DNA of 64,000 nucleotides from Mangrovibacter phragmitis (GTDB lineage: Bacteria > Pseudomonadota > Gammaproteobacteria > Enterobacterales > Enterobacteriaceae): contig NZ_LYRP01000001.1 of NCBI RefSeq assembly GCF_001655675.1, forward strand, positions 124,001 to 188,000, written 5' to 3'. Below the pieces are notes generated by a model, which was not told where the DNA came from, ran no database searches, and saw only the letters and a list, made by a program, of their open reading frames with translations. How positions within the stretch are numbered: the first letter of the stretch is position 1; every line of letters starts with the position of its first letter. Position numbers and translations under genes: made by a program. Of the stretch, positions 44,897 to 53,275 are shown in pieces.

Positions 44897-46369
44897 TTAA
44901 AACAAAGAACTGAATTCACCCAGTTCAACCTGGATTGATTTTAGCTGGGTGTAATGCTCAAGGGTTGCCAGGCCGTTTTCCCGGCCAATGCCCGAATGTT
45001 TGTAACCGCCGACCGGCATTTGCGCAGGCGATTCCCCCCATGTGTTGATCCAGCAGATCCCGGCATCCAACTGATGAATGATCCGGTGTGCACGGCGAAT
45101 ATCATGGCTTACTACGCCAGCCGCCAGACCATACTGTGTGGCATTGGCCCGTGAAATGACTTCGTTTTCTTCTTCCCAGGTCAGGATGCTCATTACCGGC
45201 CCAAAAATTTCTTCGCGGACAATCGTCATATCATCACGGCAATCGGTGAAGACTGTCGGTTCCACCCAGGCACCACCCGCAAACGCCTCGCCTTGTGGCG
45301 CGCCACCGCCACATAACACTCGCGCCCCCTCTTCTTTGCCTTTGGCGATATAGTTCATTACCCGGTCGCGGTGCGGAAAACTCACTAGCGGGCCAAAGTT
45401 GGTTTCAGGGGCTAACGGATCACCGGCACGGATACGGGCTACCCGCTCACAAATAGCCTTTTCAAAGGCTGTTTTCATTTTGGCAGGAACAAAAACGCGG
45501 GTGCCATTAGTACAAACCTGGCCTGAGCTGAAAAAATTCGCCATCATCGCGATATCTGCGGCCATTTCTATTGGTGCGTCTTCACAGATGATCAATGGAG
45601 ATTTGCCACCCAATTCCATGGTGACTTCTTTGAGCGAGGAAGATGCCGCGCTGGCCATAACGTTTTTCCCGGTTGGCACCCCACCTGTGAAGGAGATTTT
45701 GGCAATTCCTGGGTGGGTGGTCAGGCACTGCCCGGTTTCAGGCCCGGTACCTGGCAGCACATTGAACACGCCATCAGGTAAACCGGCTTCGGTGTAGATT
45801 TCCGCCAGTTTCAGTGCTGTCAATGGAGTGACTTCGCTGGGTTTAAAGATCATGGCGTTACCTGCCGCAAGCGCTGGCGCAGATTTCCATAATGCAATCT
45901 GAATGGGGTAATTCCACGCGCCAATACCCGCAACCACACCCAGTGGTTCACGGCGGGTGTAAACGAACGCGCTGTCTCGTAATGGGATTTGCTGCCCTTC
46001 CAGCGCCGTTGCCAGGCCGGCGTAGTACTCCAGTACGTCGGCACCAGTGACAATATCCACGGTACTGGTTTCGCTGTACGCTTTCCCGGTGTCCAACGTT
46101 TCCAGGTGAGCCAGTTCGGCATTACGCTCACGCAATATTGTCACCGCTTTTTGCAGGATGCGGCCCCGCTCTGTTGCGGTCATTGCTGCCCAGATTTTCT
46201 GTCCGCGGGCAGCGGATGCAACCGCGTTGTCCACATCCGCCTGCCCGGCGGCATGAACCAGGGCCAGTACATTACCGTTGGCCGGGTTGATGGTCTCAAA
46301 GGTGGTGCCTGCCACACTCGGGACATAGCGTCCGCCGATGTAGAGTTGTTGTTCACCCAATGGGGACAT
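44897..46369 (-). CDS. betB: betaine aldehyde dehydrogenase
   Basis: The 490-residue NAD-dependent aldehyde dehydrogenase converts betaine aldehyde to glycine betaine. Seen: [19 protein letters not shown], catalytic Glu in [11 protein letters not shown], catalytic Cys in [26 protein letters not shown]. Length matches E. coli BetB. It lies 14 bases downstream of betI and upstream of betA in one operon. Confidence 0.97.
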   Translation of the reverse strand: MSPLGEQQLYIGGRYVPSVAGTTFETINPANGNVLALVHAAGQADVDNAVASAARGQKIWAAMTATERGRILQKAVTILRERNAELAHLETLDTGKAYSETSTVDIVTGADVLEYYAGLATALEGQQIPLRDSAFVYTRREPLGVVAGIGAWNYPIQIALWKSAPALAAGNAMIFKPSEVTPLTALKLAEIYTEAGLPDGVFNVLPGTGPETGQCLTTHPGIAKISFTGGVPTGKNVMASAASSSLKEVTMELGGKSPLIICEDAPIEMAADIAMMANFFSSGQVCTNGTRVFVPAKMKTAFEKAICERVARIRAGDPLAPETNFGPLVSFPHRDRVMNYIAKGKEEGARVLCGGGAPQGEAFAGGAWVEPTVFTDCRDDMTIVREEIFGPVMSILTWEEENEVISRANATQYGLAAGVVSHDIRRAHRIIHQLDAGICWINTWGESPAQMPVGGYKHSGIGRENGLATLEHYTQLKSIQVELGEFSSLF

Positions 46370-46383
46370 GTGTTTCTCCTGTG

Positions 46384-46974
46384 TTAATCGGTGCCAGACA
46401 ACGCGTTGTCGATATAAACCATGGCAATTGCCATAGCCTGCACCCGGTTAAAAGGTTTGCCACTTAGCGAGGCCCGTAACCACAGCCCGTCAATCAGTGC
46501 ACTCAGCCCGTAGCCTGCAACCCTTGCCTGCGGTTGTGGCATCACTTTGCGAAATTCCGCAACCAGGGTGGATAACAACCGGCGGCTACTGATGGTTTGC
46601 AGCCGGTGCAACATTGGGTGGTGCATACTTGCCGCCCAAAATGCCAGCCAGGCTTTCATTACTGCCGATGTGGTCTGGCCTTCATCAAAGTTACCTTCAA
46701 CAATGGCACTCAGGCGGGCATGGACATCTGCCGGGTCCACCTGGCGTAAACGCCCTACCACGGCGTCACGCAGGTGCGCCGTAATATCGCGCATAGTCGC
46801 TTCCAGCAGACCGTTTTTGTCACGAAAGTAATGGCTGATGATTCCTGTGGAGACACCTGCGCGTGAAGCAATTTGCGCGATGGTTGCATCATGCAAACCC
46901 ACCTCGTTTATGGCGCTGAGCGTGGCATCAATCAGTTGTCTGCGCCGGATTAGCTGCATCCCCACTTTTGGCAT
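46384..46974 (-). CDS. betI: choline-sensing TetR-family repressor
   Basis: A 196-residue repressor close to E. coli BetI ([25 protein letters not shown], [21 protein letters not shown]). The start at 46974 matches the E. coli start, with GAGG upstream; an in-frame ATG at 46995 is rejected. It represses betIBA and betT, and choline relieves repression. Two operator-like palindromes lie in the divergent region. Confidence 0.96.
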   Translation of the reverse strand: MPKVGMQLIRRRQLIDATLSAINEVGLHDATIAQIASRAGVSTGIISHYFRDKNGLLEATMRDITAHLRDAVVGRLRQVDPADVHARLSAIVEGNFDEGQTTSAVMKAWLAFWAASMHHPMLHRLQTISSRRLLSTLVAEFRKVMPQPQARVAGYGLSALIDGLWLRASLSGKPFNRVQAMAIAMVYIDNALSGTD

Positions 46975-47023
46975 TGTTACGGCCTCATTCATCAATATTT
47001 GTTATCTATTTAATCTTTTTTTA

Positions 47024-47037
47024 ATTGAACGTTCAAT
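47024..47037. promoter_or_regulatory. BetI operator, betI-proximal
   Basis: ATTGAACGTTCAAT is a perfect 14-base palindrome 50 bases upstream of betI. TTGAACGTTCAA matches what I recall of BetI sites. Confidence 0.8.
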
Positions 47038-47085
47038 AAAAAATGTGTATTAATTGTTACATGTAATGATTGCCATGGTTAATAA

Positions 47086-47099
47086 AATGAACGCTCATT
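47086..47099. promoter_or_regulatory. second BetI-like operator
   Basis: AATGAACGCTCATT repeats the GAACG-centred palindrome with one imperfect position. It lies about 150 bases from betT and could help coordinate both promoters. Confidence 0.55.
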
Positions 47100-47246
47100 G
47101 ATTTAAAAACGTATTTAATTTACTGAAAATAAATAAATTATGATTAAAACAGGCAAGGAACTGACCTGCATACAACTCAACAAAGGGATATTTGTCACCT
47201 GCGCTGCTCTTAAGGGCGGTCACCATTACTTAAACAGAGGTAATTG

Positions 47247-49286
47247 ATGACGACACCGACTACATCTCCCGCCAGGGAAAAAAACAAACTCAACCCCGTG
47301 GTCTTCTGGTTTTCCGCCGGGCTGATTTTGTTGTTTTCATTCTGTACTATCCTGTTCCGGGATTTTTCCGCGACTGTAATAGGACGCACACTAAGCTGGG
47401 TTTCAGCAACGTTTGGCTGGTATTACTTACTGGCCGCCACGCTGTATATCGTTTTTGTGGTTTTTCTTGCCTGCTCCCGCTATGGCGATATCAAGCTTGG
47501 GCCTGAGCACTCCCGGCCTGAATTCAGTCTGTTGAGCTGGGCTGCGATGTTGTTTGCCGCAGGGATAGGTATTGACCTGATGTTCTTCTCTGTTGCCGAA
47601 CCGGTTACCCAGTATATGTCTCCGCCGGAAGGTGCCGGGCAAACCGTTGAAGCCGCACGTCAGTCAATGGTCTGGACTCTGTTCCATTACGGCCTGACGG
47701 GTTGGGCAATGTACGCATTAATGGGCATTGCTCTGGCTTACTTCAGTTACCGCTACAAATTGCCGCTGGCGATTCGCTCGGCGCTCTACCCCATTTTTGG
47801 CAAACGGATTAATGGCCCAATTGGGCATACTGTTGATATCGCAGCGGTAATTGGTACGATTTTTGGTATTGCCACCACACTGGGGATTGGTGTCGTTCAG
47901 CTTAACTATGGGCTGAATGTGCTGTTCGATATTCCCGATTCCATGGGGGCGAAAATTGGCTTAATTGCGTTTTCCGTGCTGGTTGCCACTATTTCCGTAA
48001 CTTCAGGTGTTAATAAAGGCATTCGCCTGTTATCGGAACTCAACGTATTGATGGCTCTTGGCCTGATTCTGTTTATGCTGTTTGCTGGTAATACCGAGTT
48101 CCTGCTGAATGCACTGGTACTGAATGTTGGGGATTACATTAACCGCTTTATGGGAATGACCCTGAACAGCTTCGCGTTTAACCGGCCAACAGAATGGATG
48201 AACAACTGGACGCTGTTTTTCTGGGCCTGGTGGGTGGCATGGTCACCGTTTGTTGGGTTGTTCCTTGCGCGTATTTCTCGTGGCCGTACCATTCGCCAGT
48301 TTGTGCTGGGTACGCTGATTATACCTTTCACTTTCACCCTGTTGTGGTTGTCTGTATTTGGTAACAGCGCACTCTACGCCATCATGCATGGTGACGCAGG
48401 CTTCGCGACTGAAGCGATGGCCCACCCGGAGCGTGGTTTTTATGGATTGCTGGCACAGTACCCCGGGTTTACGTTCAGCGCTTCTGTTGCCACCATCACC
48501 GGTCTGTTGTTCTATGTCACATCCGCGGATTCCGGCGCACTGGTGCTGAGTAACTTCACGGCCAAACTGAAAGACATTAATAGTGATGCGCCTAACTGGT
48601 TGCGTATTTTCTGGTCGCTGGCGATTGGTGTACTCACCATTGGCATGCTGATGACTAATGGAATTCCGGCCTTGCAGAACACCACTGTTATCATGGGGTT
48701 ACCCTTCAGCTTTGTCATGTTTTTTGTGATAGCTGGTTTGTATAAATCGCTCAAGATTGAAGATTACCGTCGGGCCAGTGCCTCGATGGATCTGGCCTCT
48801 GTCCCGGAAGCTCAGGGGAGGCTCAGCTGGAAAAAACGCATCTCGCGCCTGATGAACTACCCCGGACAGGGATATACCGAGAAAATGATGGAAACCATCT
48901 GCCAGCCTGCCATGGAAGAAGTTGCCAGTGAACTGGCAAACAGTGGCGCGGAAGTGGAATGGAAACGCGTGCCGAATGTGGAGGATGCATCGGAACCTGG
49001 CTATTTGTCACTGCGTGTGGGCCTGGGTGATGACTCAGATTTCCTCTACCAAATTCACCCGCAGCGCTATGCCATCCCGGGCTTTACCTACCGGGCACAG
49101 AGTGGAAAATCCACTTACTTCCGACTGGAGACATTCCTGCGTGAAGGTAGCCAGGGGAATGACCTGATGGGCTACAGTAAAGAACAGGTTATTACAGATA
49201 TTCTGGATCAGTATGAGCGGCATCTGAACTTTATTCATCTGCACCGCGAAGCGCCGGGGAATACTATTGTCTTTCCTGCCGCCTGA
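47247..49286 (+). CDS. betT: high-affinity choline transporter, BCCT family
   Basis: The 679-residue inner-membrane transporter has 12 transmembrane helices (about 15-510) and a long cytoplasmic C-terminal tail (about 520-679) as in E. coli BetT. The BCCT core is clear: AAGIGIDLMFFSVAEP, the WMNNWTLFFWAWWVAWSPF aromatic box helix, and DSGALVLSNF. It imports choline for oxidation by BetA and BetB. The ATG at 47247 has GAGGT upstream; a TTG one codon earlier opens the same frame. It diverges from betI. Confidence 0.96.
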   Translation: MTTPTTSPAREKNKLNPVVFWFSAGLILLFSFCTILFRDFSATVIGRTLSWVSATFGWYYLLAATLYIVFVVFLACSRYGDIKLGPEHSRPEFSLLSWAAMLFAAGIGIDLMFFSVAEPVTQYMSPPEGAGQTVEAARQSMVWTLFHYGLTGWAMYALMGIALAYFSYRYKLPLAIRSALYPIFGKRINGPIGHTVDIAAVIGTIFGIATTLGIGVVQLNYGLNVLFDIPDSMGAKIGLIAFSVLVATISVTSGVNKGIRLLSELNVLMALGLILFMLFAGNTEFLLNALVLNVGDYINRFMGMTLNSFAFNRPTEWMNNWTLFFWAWWVAWSPFVGLFLARISRGRTIRQFVLGTLIIPFTFTLLWLSVFGNSALYAIMHGDAGFATEAMAHPERGFYGLLAQYPGFTFSASVATITGLLFYVTSADSGALVLSNFTAKLKDINSDAPNWLRIFWSLAIGVLTIGMLMTNGIPALQNTTVIMGLPFSFVMFFVIAGLYKSLKIEDYRRASASMDLASVPEAQGRLSWKKRISRLMNYPGQGYTEKMMETICQPAMEEVASELANSGAEVEWKRVPNVEDASEPGYLSLRVGLGDDSDFLYQIHPQRYAIPGFTYRAQSGKSTYFRLETFLREGSQGNDLMGYSKEQVITDILDQYERHLNFIHLHREAPGNTIVFPAA

Positions 49287-49298
49287 CCGGCATGAGTT

Positions 49299-49331
49299 AA
49301 AACCGCCGCACATCTGTGTGGCGGTTTTTTT
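49299..49331 (+). terminator. betT intrinsic terminator
   Basis: AAAACCGCC pairs with GGCGGTTTT, with further pairing inside the loop, followed by seven T. It begins 13 bases after the stop codon. Confidence 0.92.
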
Positions 49332-49343
49332 GCACAAAAAAAA

Positions 49344-49515
49344 CGCCTTCAGGCGCTCGAGTCTGATGACAAACCTCATGTCCGCACAGAACGAGAGGAT
49401 GTCACCCAATAAAAACCGGGAAAATCAATTCATTGATTTTCGGCTGCTAACTAAAAAGAAGGAAAAACCACGCTTTTTCCTTCTTTTTCATCAATCTGAA
49501 GCGCCTTCAGGCGCT
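49344..49515. repeat. cluster of four further hairpins, two sharing a core
   Basis: Four inverted repeats follow the betT terminator: 49344-49355 (CGCC TTCA GGCG), 49420-49441 (GAAAATCAA / TTGATTTTC), 49453-49488 (15-pair AAAAAGAAGGAAAAA stem with a CCACGC loop) and 49500-49515 (AGCGCC TTCA GGCGCT). The first and last share CGCCTTCAGGCGCT. The 15-pair stem is a good bidirectional terminator. No gene fits between betT and pptA. Confidence 0.75.
49453..49488. terminator. bidirectional terminator between betT and pptA
   Basis: A 15-pair A/G versus T/C stem, loop CCACGC, ends in TTTTT on both strands. It lies 50 bases past the leftward pptA stop and is likely its terminator. Confidence 0.8.
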
Positions 49516-49537
49516 GATTACTGATTACCTGAATAAA

Positions 49538-49768
49538 CTAGAGTTCATACCCTGGTTTTTTGGCGAGGTTATTCATTTGGGGGGCGATTTCGCGATCATA
49601 GACCTGTGTTTTCCAGTGCTCCGGTGAAATATAACCCAGAGCAACGGATACAGTGTGCTCTGCTGCCTGCAGATGTTTCTGCAGCACCTGGCTAATATCA
49701 TCTGCCAGTGCTTTTTTCTGTTCCTGGGTTAACTCGCGGGGGTAACACTTAATATCAACATGGGGCAT
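49538..49768 (-). CDS. pptA: 4-oxalocrotonate tautomerase family protein PptA
   Basis: The 76-residue protein is close to E. coli PptA (YdcE): MPHVDIKCYPRELT at the start and IAPQMNNLAKKPGYEL at the end. Pro2, which becomes the N-terminal catalytic base after Met removal, is present. PptA is a dimeric tautomerase of unknown natural substrate. Nothing in the neighbourhood explains its role. In E. coli it lies a few genes from ansP, as here. Confidence 0.93.
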   Translation of the reverse strand: MPHVDIKCYPRELTQEQKKALADDISQVLQKHLQAAEHTVSVALGYISPEHWKTQVYDREIAPQMNNLAKKPGYEL

Positions 49769-49912
49769 ATCGCTACTCTCCGAAAAATAAATTAGTGTGC
49801 AAGATAACCTGTATTTGCCACGGTTTCACGCAAAAATACCTGCCTGTACTCAGGATGAGTGTAACCAGGCATAACCGGCGGAACCCACCGGTTATGCGCA
49901 TAAAAACTGATG

Positions 49913-50896
49913 TCAGTATTTCCCGGAAAAATTCGCGCTGACGCGCTGAGCCAGGTAGTCTTTGGCGCTGACTGGCGGGTATTTTCCCTGGGGACCCTGA
50001 ATGACCACATCTTCATTGGCCTGGCAGAAAAAAGCCAGGCTATAACGTGGGCCATTATATTCACCAGGTCTGGGGTTACGTACCCGGTGGAAATTAGACG
50101 GTAGCAGATCATCACTCCAGCGCATTAACATATCGCCAATGTTACAGGTAATCACGTCGTCGTGCGGTTCAATGGGTGTCCACGCCTGGCTCTGGTGCTC
50201 TTTGCCGGGGCAAACCTGTAAACCGCCCTGCCCGGCGCGCTGGAATAATAGTGTCAGGCAGTCAAAATCCGTGTGTGCGCCTGCCCGCCAGGATTGCGTG
50301 TTAAGGGGGACCGGGTAATAGTGCAGCATGCGTAAAGTGCTTTGGTATCCAGGGCTTGCCGGGTCATGTGCCGTGGTGAAAAAATCCTCGCTGAATCCGA
50401 GTTTCAGAGCAAAGCAAGACAGTACCTGCATACCCAGTGCCCAGCACTGGTGCTCAAATGCAAGTGTTTCTTGTTTAAAACCGGGTAATATCTCTTCTTC
50501 TGGCCACAGGCCAGCCATGCGTGGACGGGTTAATTGCCAGGACTCTTTCTGGTCAGGTGTACCGGTCGATGGGCGTATTTGTGCTTTGCTTTCCCAGCCT
50601 GCATTACGGTTTAGTGGGTAACGCGCTTTAATTTCCTGAGGAAGGGCAAAAAATTGTTCAGCGCGCTCAAACGCGGCCTGAATGTCCTGAAGGGGAATGC
50701 CGTGGTTCTTTAGTTGAAAAAAACCGATATCTGTGGCGGCAGCCCAAATCGCGTCGGCAATCTCTGTTTTACGCTGCACAAAGTTCTGCATGTCAATGAC
50801 ACGAACTTCACGCTGAGCTTCCAGCCCTGGTGCGCCCATAGTGGCTTCTTTATTCAGCTCATCCAGTAAATAAGTAGCAGTGAAAGGTTGATTCAT
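49913..50896 (-). CDS. 2-oxoglutarate/Fe(II)-dependent oxygenase (IPNS-like)
   Basis: The 327-residue enzyme has the non-haem dioxygenase N-terminal domain (about 30-150, ATDIGFFQLKNHGIP) and the double-stranded beta-helix core. Iron ligands are H208 and D210 in AGAHTDFDCLTLLFQ and H270 in SNFHRVRNP; R284 in RYSLAFF binds 2-oxoglutarate. GAGGGTG precedes the ATG. It is transcribed divergently from a purine-type transporter and deaminase, and has its own copy of the same structured leader RNA. An oxygenase acting on a purine or its breakdown product is therefore plausible, but the substrate is not shown by sequence. Confidence 0.88.
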   Translation of the reverse strand: MNQPFTATYLLDELNKEATMGAPGLEAQREVRVIDMQNFVQRKTEIADAIWAAATDIGFFQLKNHGIPLQDIQAAFERAEQFFALPQEIKARYPLNRNAGWESKAQIRPSTGTPDQKESWQLTRPRMAGLWPEEEILPGFKQETLAFEHQCWALGMQVLSCFALKLGFSEDFFTTAHDPASPGYQSTLRMLHYYPVPLNTQSWRAGAHTDFDCLTLLFQRAGQGGLQVCPGKEHQSQAWTPIEPHDDVITCNIGDMLMRWSDDLLPSNFHRVRNPRPGEYNGPRYSLAFFCQANEDVVIQGPQGKYPPVSAKDYLAQRVSANFSGKY

Positions 50897-50900
50897 GGTT

Positions 50901-50970
50901 CACCCTCTTTAAATGACAGGGTGGCCCACAGTGCGGGCCACAACTCAGTAAACACCACAGGCTTGTGGTG
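50901..50970 (-). promoter_or_regulatory. candidate expression platform of the oxygenase-side riboswitch
   Basis: Between the RNA motif and the ATG are two perfect hairpins, 50953-50970 (CACCACA/TGTGGTG) and 50921-50941 (GTGGCCC/GGGCCAC). CACCCT, overlapping the edge of the second, is exactly complementary to AGGGTG of the ribosome site. Ligand-dependent choice between these pairings could gate translation. The pairings are seen; the switching is inference. Confidence 0.5.
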
Positions 50971-50972
50971 CA

Positions 50973-51029
50973 CATTGAGCAATGACCCACCGGTAAAGAC
51001 AGGTAACCGGCTGAACGCTTCTACTCATG
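50973..51029 (-). ncRNA. structured leader RNA, probable NMT1-motif (xanthine) riboswitch, oxygenase side
   Basis: Read on the minus strand: P1 5' arm CATGAG (51029-51024), loop strand TAGAAGCGTTCA (51023-51012), P2 GCCGGT/ACCGGT (51011-51006 with 50994-50989, outer pair G-U), 11-base terminal loop, loop strand GGGTCATTG (50988-50980), P1 3' arm CTCAATG (50979-50973, one bulged A). The architecture and both loop strands match the plus-strand copy at 51307-51358 while the helices differ by compensating changes. Class assignment rests on the NMT1-type gene context; I cannot check the Rfam consensus. Confidence 0.8.
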
Positions 51030-51306
51030 ACTATTTCAGCAAAAGCCATGCCAGTAATTTTATTTTGTTTATCATATTGAAAATTATTGTTTTTTATGTG
51101 ACCTGCGCCGCTATTCACTGCATGATACGCACAATGTTAGTGCGCTGGTGCAACTTTTGTTTCACTACAGTGCATAATAATGCAACCTGGCATTAACATT
51201 TGTGCATCTTTTTATTCGGGTGACTTATGGGGGATTGGTTTTATATATGTATATCAACGTGTTAGTTGTTCATGATTTGAACTGGCACCGCCTTTGCAAT
51301 AGCAGA

Positions 51307-51358
51307 TGCAGAGTATAAGCGGTTAGTGCGGCCAGCCCGCATGGGACATTGCTCTGCA
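51307..51358 (+). ncRNA. structured leader RNA, probable NMT1-motif (xanthine) riboswitch, transporter side
   Basis: P1 is TGCAGAG/CTCTGCA (51307-51313 with 51352-51358, seven perfect pairs). The asymmetric internal loop has TATAAGCGGTTA (51314-51325) and GGGACATTG (51343-51351). P2 is GTGCGG/CCGCAT (51326-51331 with 51337-51342, outer pair G-U) closing the loop CCAGC. It lies 95 bases before an NMT1/THI5-like binding-protein gene, the gene class after which the NMT1 motif (later shown to be a xanthine-sensing riboswitch) is named. The second copy on the other strand supplies covariation support. Confidence 0.82.
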
Positions 51359-51370
51359 ACGTTAGCGGTT

Positions 51371-51422
51371 CCTCATCAGGAGCCACGCGTATTGCAATGA
51401 GCATACCGCACCCCTGATGAGG
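51371..51422 (+). promoter_or_regulatory. candidate expression platform of the transporter-side riboswitch
   Basis: CCTCATCAGG (51371-51380) and CCTGATGAGG (51413-51422) form a perfect ten-base inverted repeat 30 bases before the ATG. ACCCC at 51410-51414, overlapping its right arm, can instead pair with GGGGT of the ribosome site (51445-51449). There is no T-tract, so translational rather than transcriptional control is more likely. Inference. Confidence 0.5.
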
Positions 51423-51452
51423 CGTTACTTGTCCATTACTCTTGGGGGTTCT

Positions 51453-52430
51453 ATGTCGTTTAACTTCAGATGCCGTACCGTCGCCACTTCCCTGCTGTTT
51501 GCAGCAACGCTTACCCATTTCGCCCACGCCAACGATAAACTGGTTCTGCAAACCACCTGGGTTGCTCAGGCTGAACAAGGTGGTTATTACCAGGCGGTGG
51601 CGACCGGGATTTATAAAAAATATGGTCTGGATGTTGATGTGCGAGCCGGAGGGCCGCAACTGAATAATATGACTTTGCTGCTTGCTAAACGTGCCGATGT
51701 CATAGTGAGCTATGATTTGCAGGTACTCAAAGGCATTGAACAGCATTTTCCCCTGCAAGCTATTGCAGCCCCTTTCCAGTTTGACCCACAGGGTTTGCTG
51801 ACCCACGGTAATGTCAAAAATCTTGATGACTTAACAGGAAAAACCATTCTGGTTTCCGCCAGTGGGCAAGCCAGTTGGTGGCCCTGGCTGAAAACGAAGT
51901 ACCATCTGAAAGACAGCCAGGTACGCCCTTATACTTTCAATATGCAACCGTTTCTGGCTGACAAAAACACAGCACAACAAGCTTATGCCACTTCAGAAGT
52001 GCAACAGGCAAAACAAGCCCAGCCTGACAGTGAATTCTGGCTGTTTGCCAAATACGGCTATCCGGCATATGGCGGCATTCTGGTTACCCGTAATGATTTG
52101 CTGGCAGAGAAACCCGATGTCCTCAAACGCTTTGTTGAAGCCTCTATGGAAGGCTGGAAAAGTTATCTGAAAAATCCGGCGCCCGGTAATGCATTAATTA
52201 AAAAAGAGAATCCACAGATGACGGATGCTGTACTGGCGTTTGGCATCAGCCAAATGAAGAAACTGCAGCTTATTGAAGGGGGGGATGCCAAAACTGGCGG
52301 TGTGGGCGTGATGACAGACAAACGCTGGGAAGCCACCCGCAATTTCATGGTTAATGCCGGGCTGCTGAATCCTGCGACCGACTGGAAGGCCGCTTATACC
52401 ACACAATTTTACCCAAAAAACGCTATGTAA
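51453..52430 (+). CDS. NMT1/THI5-like ABC transporter substrate-binding protein
   Basis: A 325-residue periplasmic binding protein with a Sec signal peptide ending at THFAHA-N. The fold type is that of NMT1/THI5, SsuA and pyrimidine/purine-precursor binding proteins: TTWVAQAEQGGYYQAVATGI, KYGLDVDVRAGGPQ, LLVSASG-like TILVSASGQASWW. The start at 51453 has GGGGG upstream. It opens a four-gene run with ATPase, permease and an amidohydrolase. Context points to a purine-like ligand such as xanthine, urate or guanine; the binding residues do not show it directly. Confidence 0.88.
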   Translation: MSFNFRCRTVATSLLFAATLTHFAHANDKLVLQTTWVAQAEQGGYYQAVATGIYKKYGLDVDVRAGGPQLNNMTLLLAKRADVIVSYDLQVLKGIEQHFPLQAIAAPFQFDPQGLLTHGNVKNLDDLTGKTILVSASGQASWWPWLKTKYHLKDSQVRPYTFNMQPFLADKNTAQQAYATSEVQQAKQAQPDSEFWLFAKYGYPAYGGILVTRNDLLAEKPDVLKRFVEASMEGWKSYLKNPAPGNALIKKENPQMTDAVLAFGISQMKKLQLIEGGDAKTGGVGVMTDKRWEATRNFMVNAGLLNPATDWKAAYTTQFYPKNAM

Positions 52431-52447
52431 TGGGTGACGGAGGCGAT

Positions 52448-53275
52448 ATGAGCAGCGTCTTATCTTTTGATTCTGAGCCATCAACAATATCAACAATGGC
52501 AACGCCTGGCTCGCGCTTTCTGATGGCGCGTGGAGTGGAAAAGCGTTACCCCAATGGCACTCTTGCCCTCGAGCGGTTAAATCTGGATATCGCGCAGGGT
52601 GAAATCGTTTCGTTACTTGGCCCTTCAGGGTGCGGCAAAAGTACCTTGTTAAAAATGTTTGCCGGACTGGAAAGCCCTACCGCCGGTCAGGTGCGCTGGA
52701 ATGGTAAGGCAGAACGGGACGAGCACAGCCGTATGGGCATGGTGTTTCAGGAAGCGACACTGATGCCATGGGCAACCGTTGCCGAAAATGTGCGCCTGCC
52801 GCTGGATCTGCGCCACGAGAACAAAAAACAGGCTAACCTGCGTGTGTTACAGGCGCTGGAGACTGTAGGGTTGAGTGCCTTTGCCCATGCCCGGCCAAAA
52901 GAGCTTTCGGGCGGGATGCAAATGCGGGTTTCACTGGCCAGAGCCCTGGTGACCAACCCCTCGTTATTGTTAATGGATGAACCTTTTGGTGCGCTGGATG
53001 AATTCACCCGCCAGCGGCTTGATAGTGAGATTCGCACATTGTGGGCGTCCCGTAACCTCACCGTGGTGTTTGTTACGCACAGTATCTATGAAGCAGTTTA
53101 CCTTTCTTCGCGCGTTATTGTGATGGGAGCACGGCCAGGCAGAGTGATTGCCGATATCGCCATCGATGGCCCACAAGACCGGGATTCAGGATTTCGGACT
53201 TCAGAACGTTTTATTCGCCAGTGCGCATTATTGTCGGCACAACTGGAACAGGCCAGTGGAGGTCAGCATGACTAA
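52448..53275 (+). CDS. ABC transporter ATP-binding protein (NMT1-type importer)
   Basis: A 275-residue ATPase of the SsuB/TauB/NrtD family. Walker A GPSGCGKST, Q-loop MVFQEATLMPW, signature LSGGMQMRVSLARAL, Walker B LLLMDEPFGALDEFTRQR, switch His in VTHSIYEA. The ATG at 52448 is preferred because GGAGG lies just before it; an ATG at 52430 overlaps the preceding stop. The end overlaps the permease start by eight bases. It powers the transporter whose binding protein precedes it. Confidence 0.92.
   Translation: MSSVLSFDSEPSTISTMATPGSRFLMARGVEKRYPNGTLALERLNLDIAQGEIVSLLGPSGCGKSTLLKMFAGLESPTAGQVRWNGKAERDEHSRMGMVFQEATLMPWATVAENVRLPLDLRHENKKQANLRVLQALETVGLSAFAHARPKELSGGMQMRVSLARALVTNPSLLLMDEPFGALDEFTRQRLDSEIRTLWASRNLTVVFVTHSIYEAVYLSSRVIVMGARPGRVIADIAIDGPQDRDSGFRTSERFIRQCALLSAQLEQASGGQHD

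Noticed and set aside
49453-49488. Insertion-sequence end
   Set aside because: The 15-pair stem has no transposase, second end or target duplication nearby and works as a bidirectional terminator.
49792-50115. 107-codon minus-strand frame
   Set aside because: It overlaps the 3' end of the oxygenase gene in another frame and has no family features.
51270-51806. 178-codon minus-strand frame across the riboswitch and binding-protein gene
   Set aside because: It is antisense to the start of a clear binding-protein gene and to the structured RNA.
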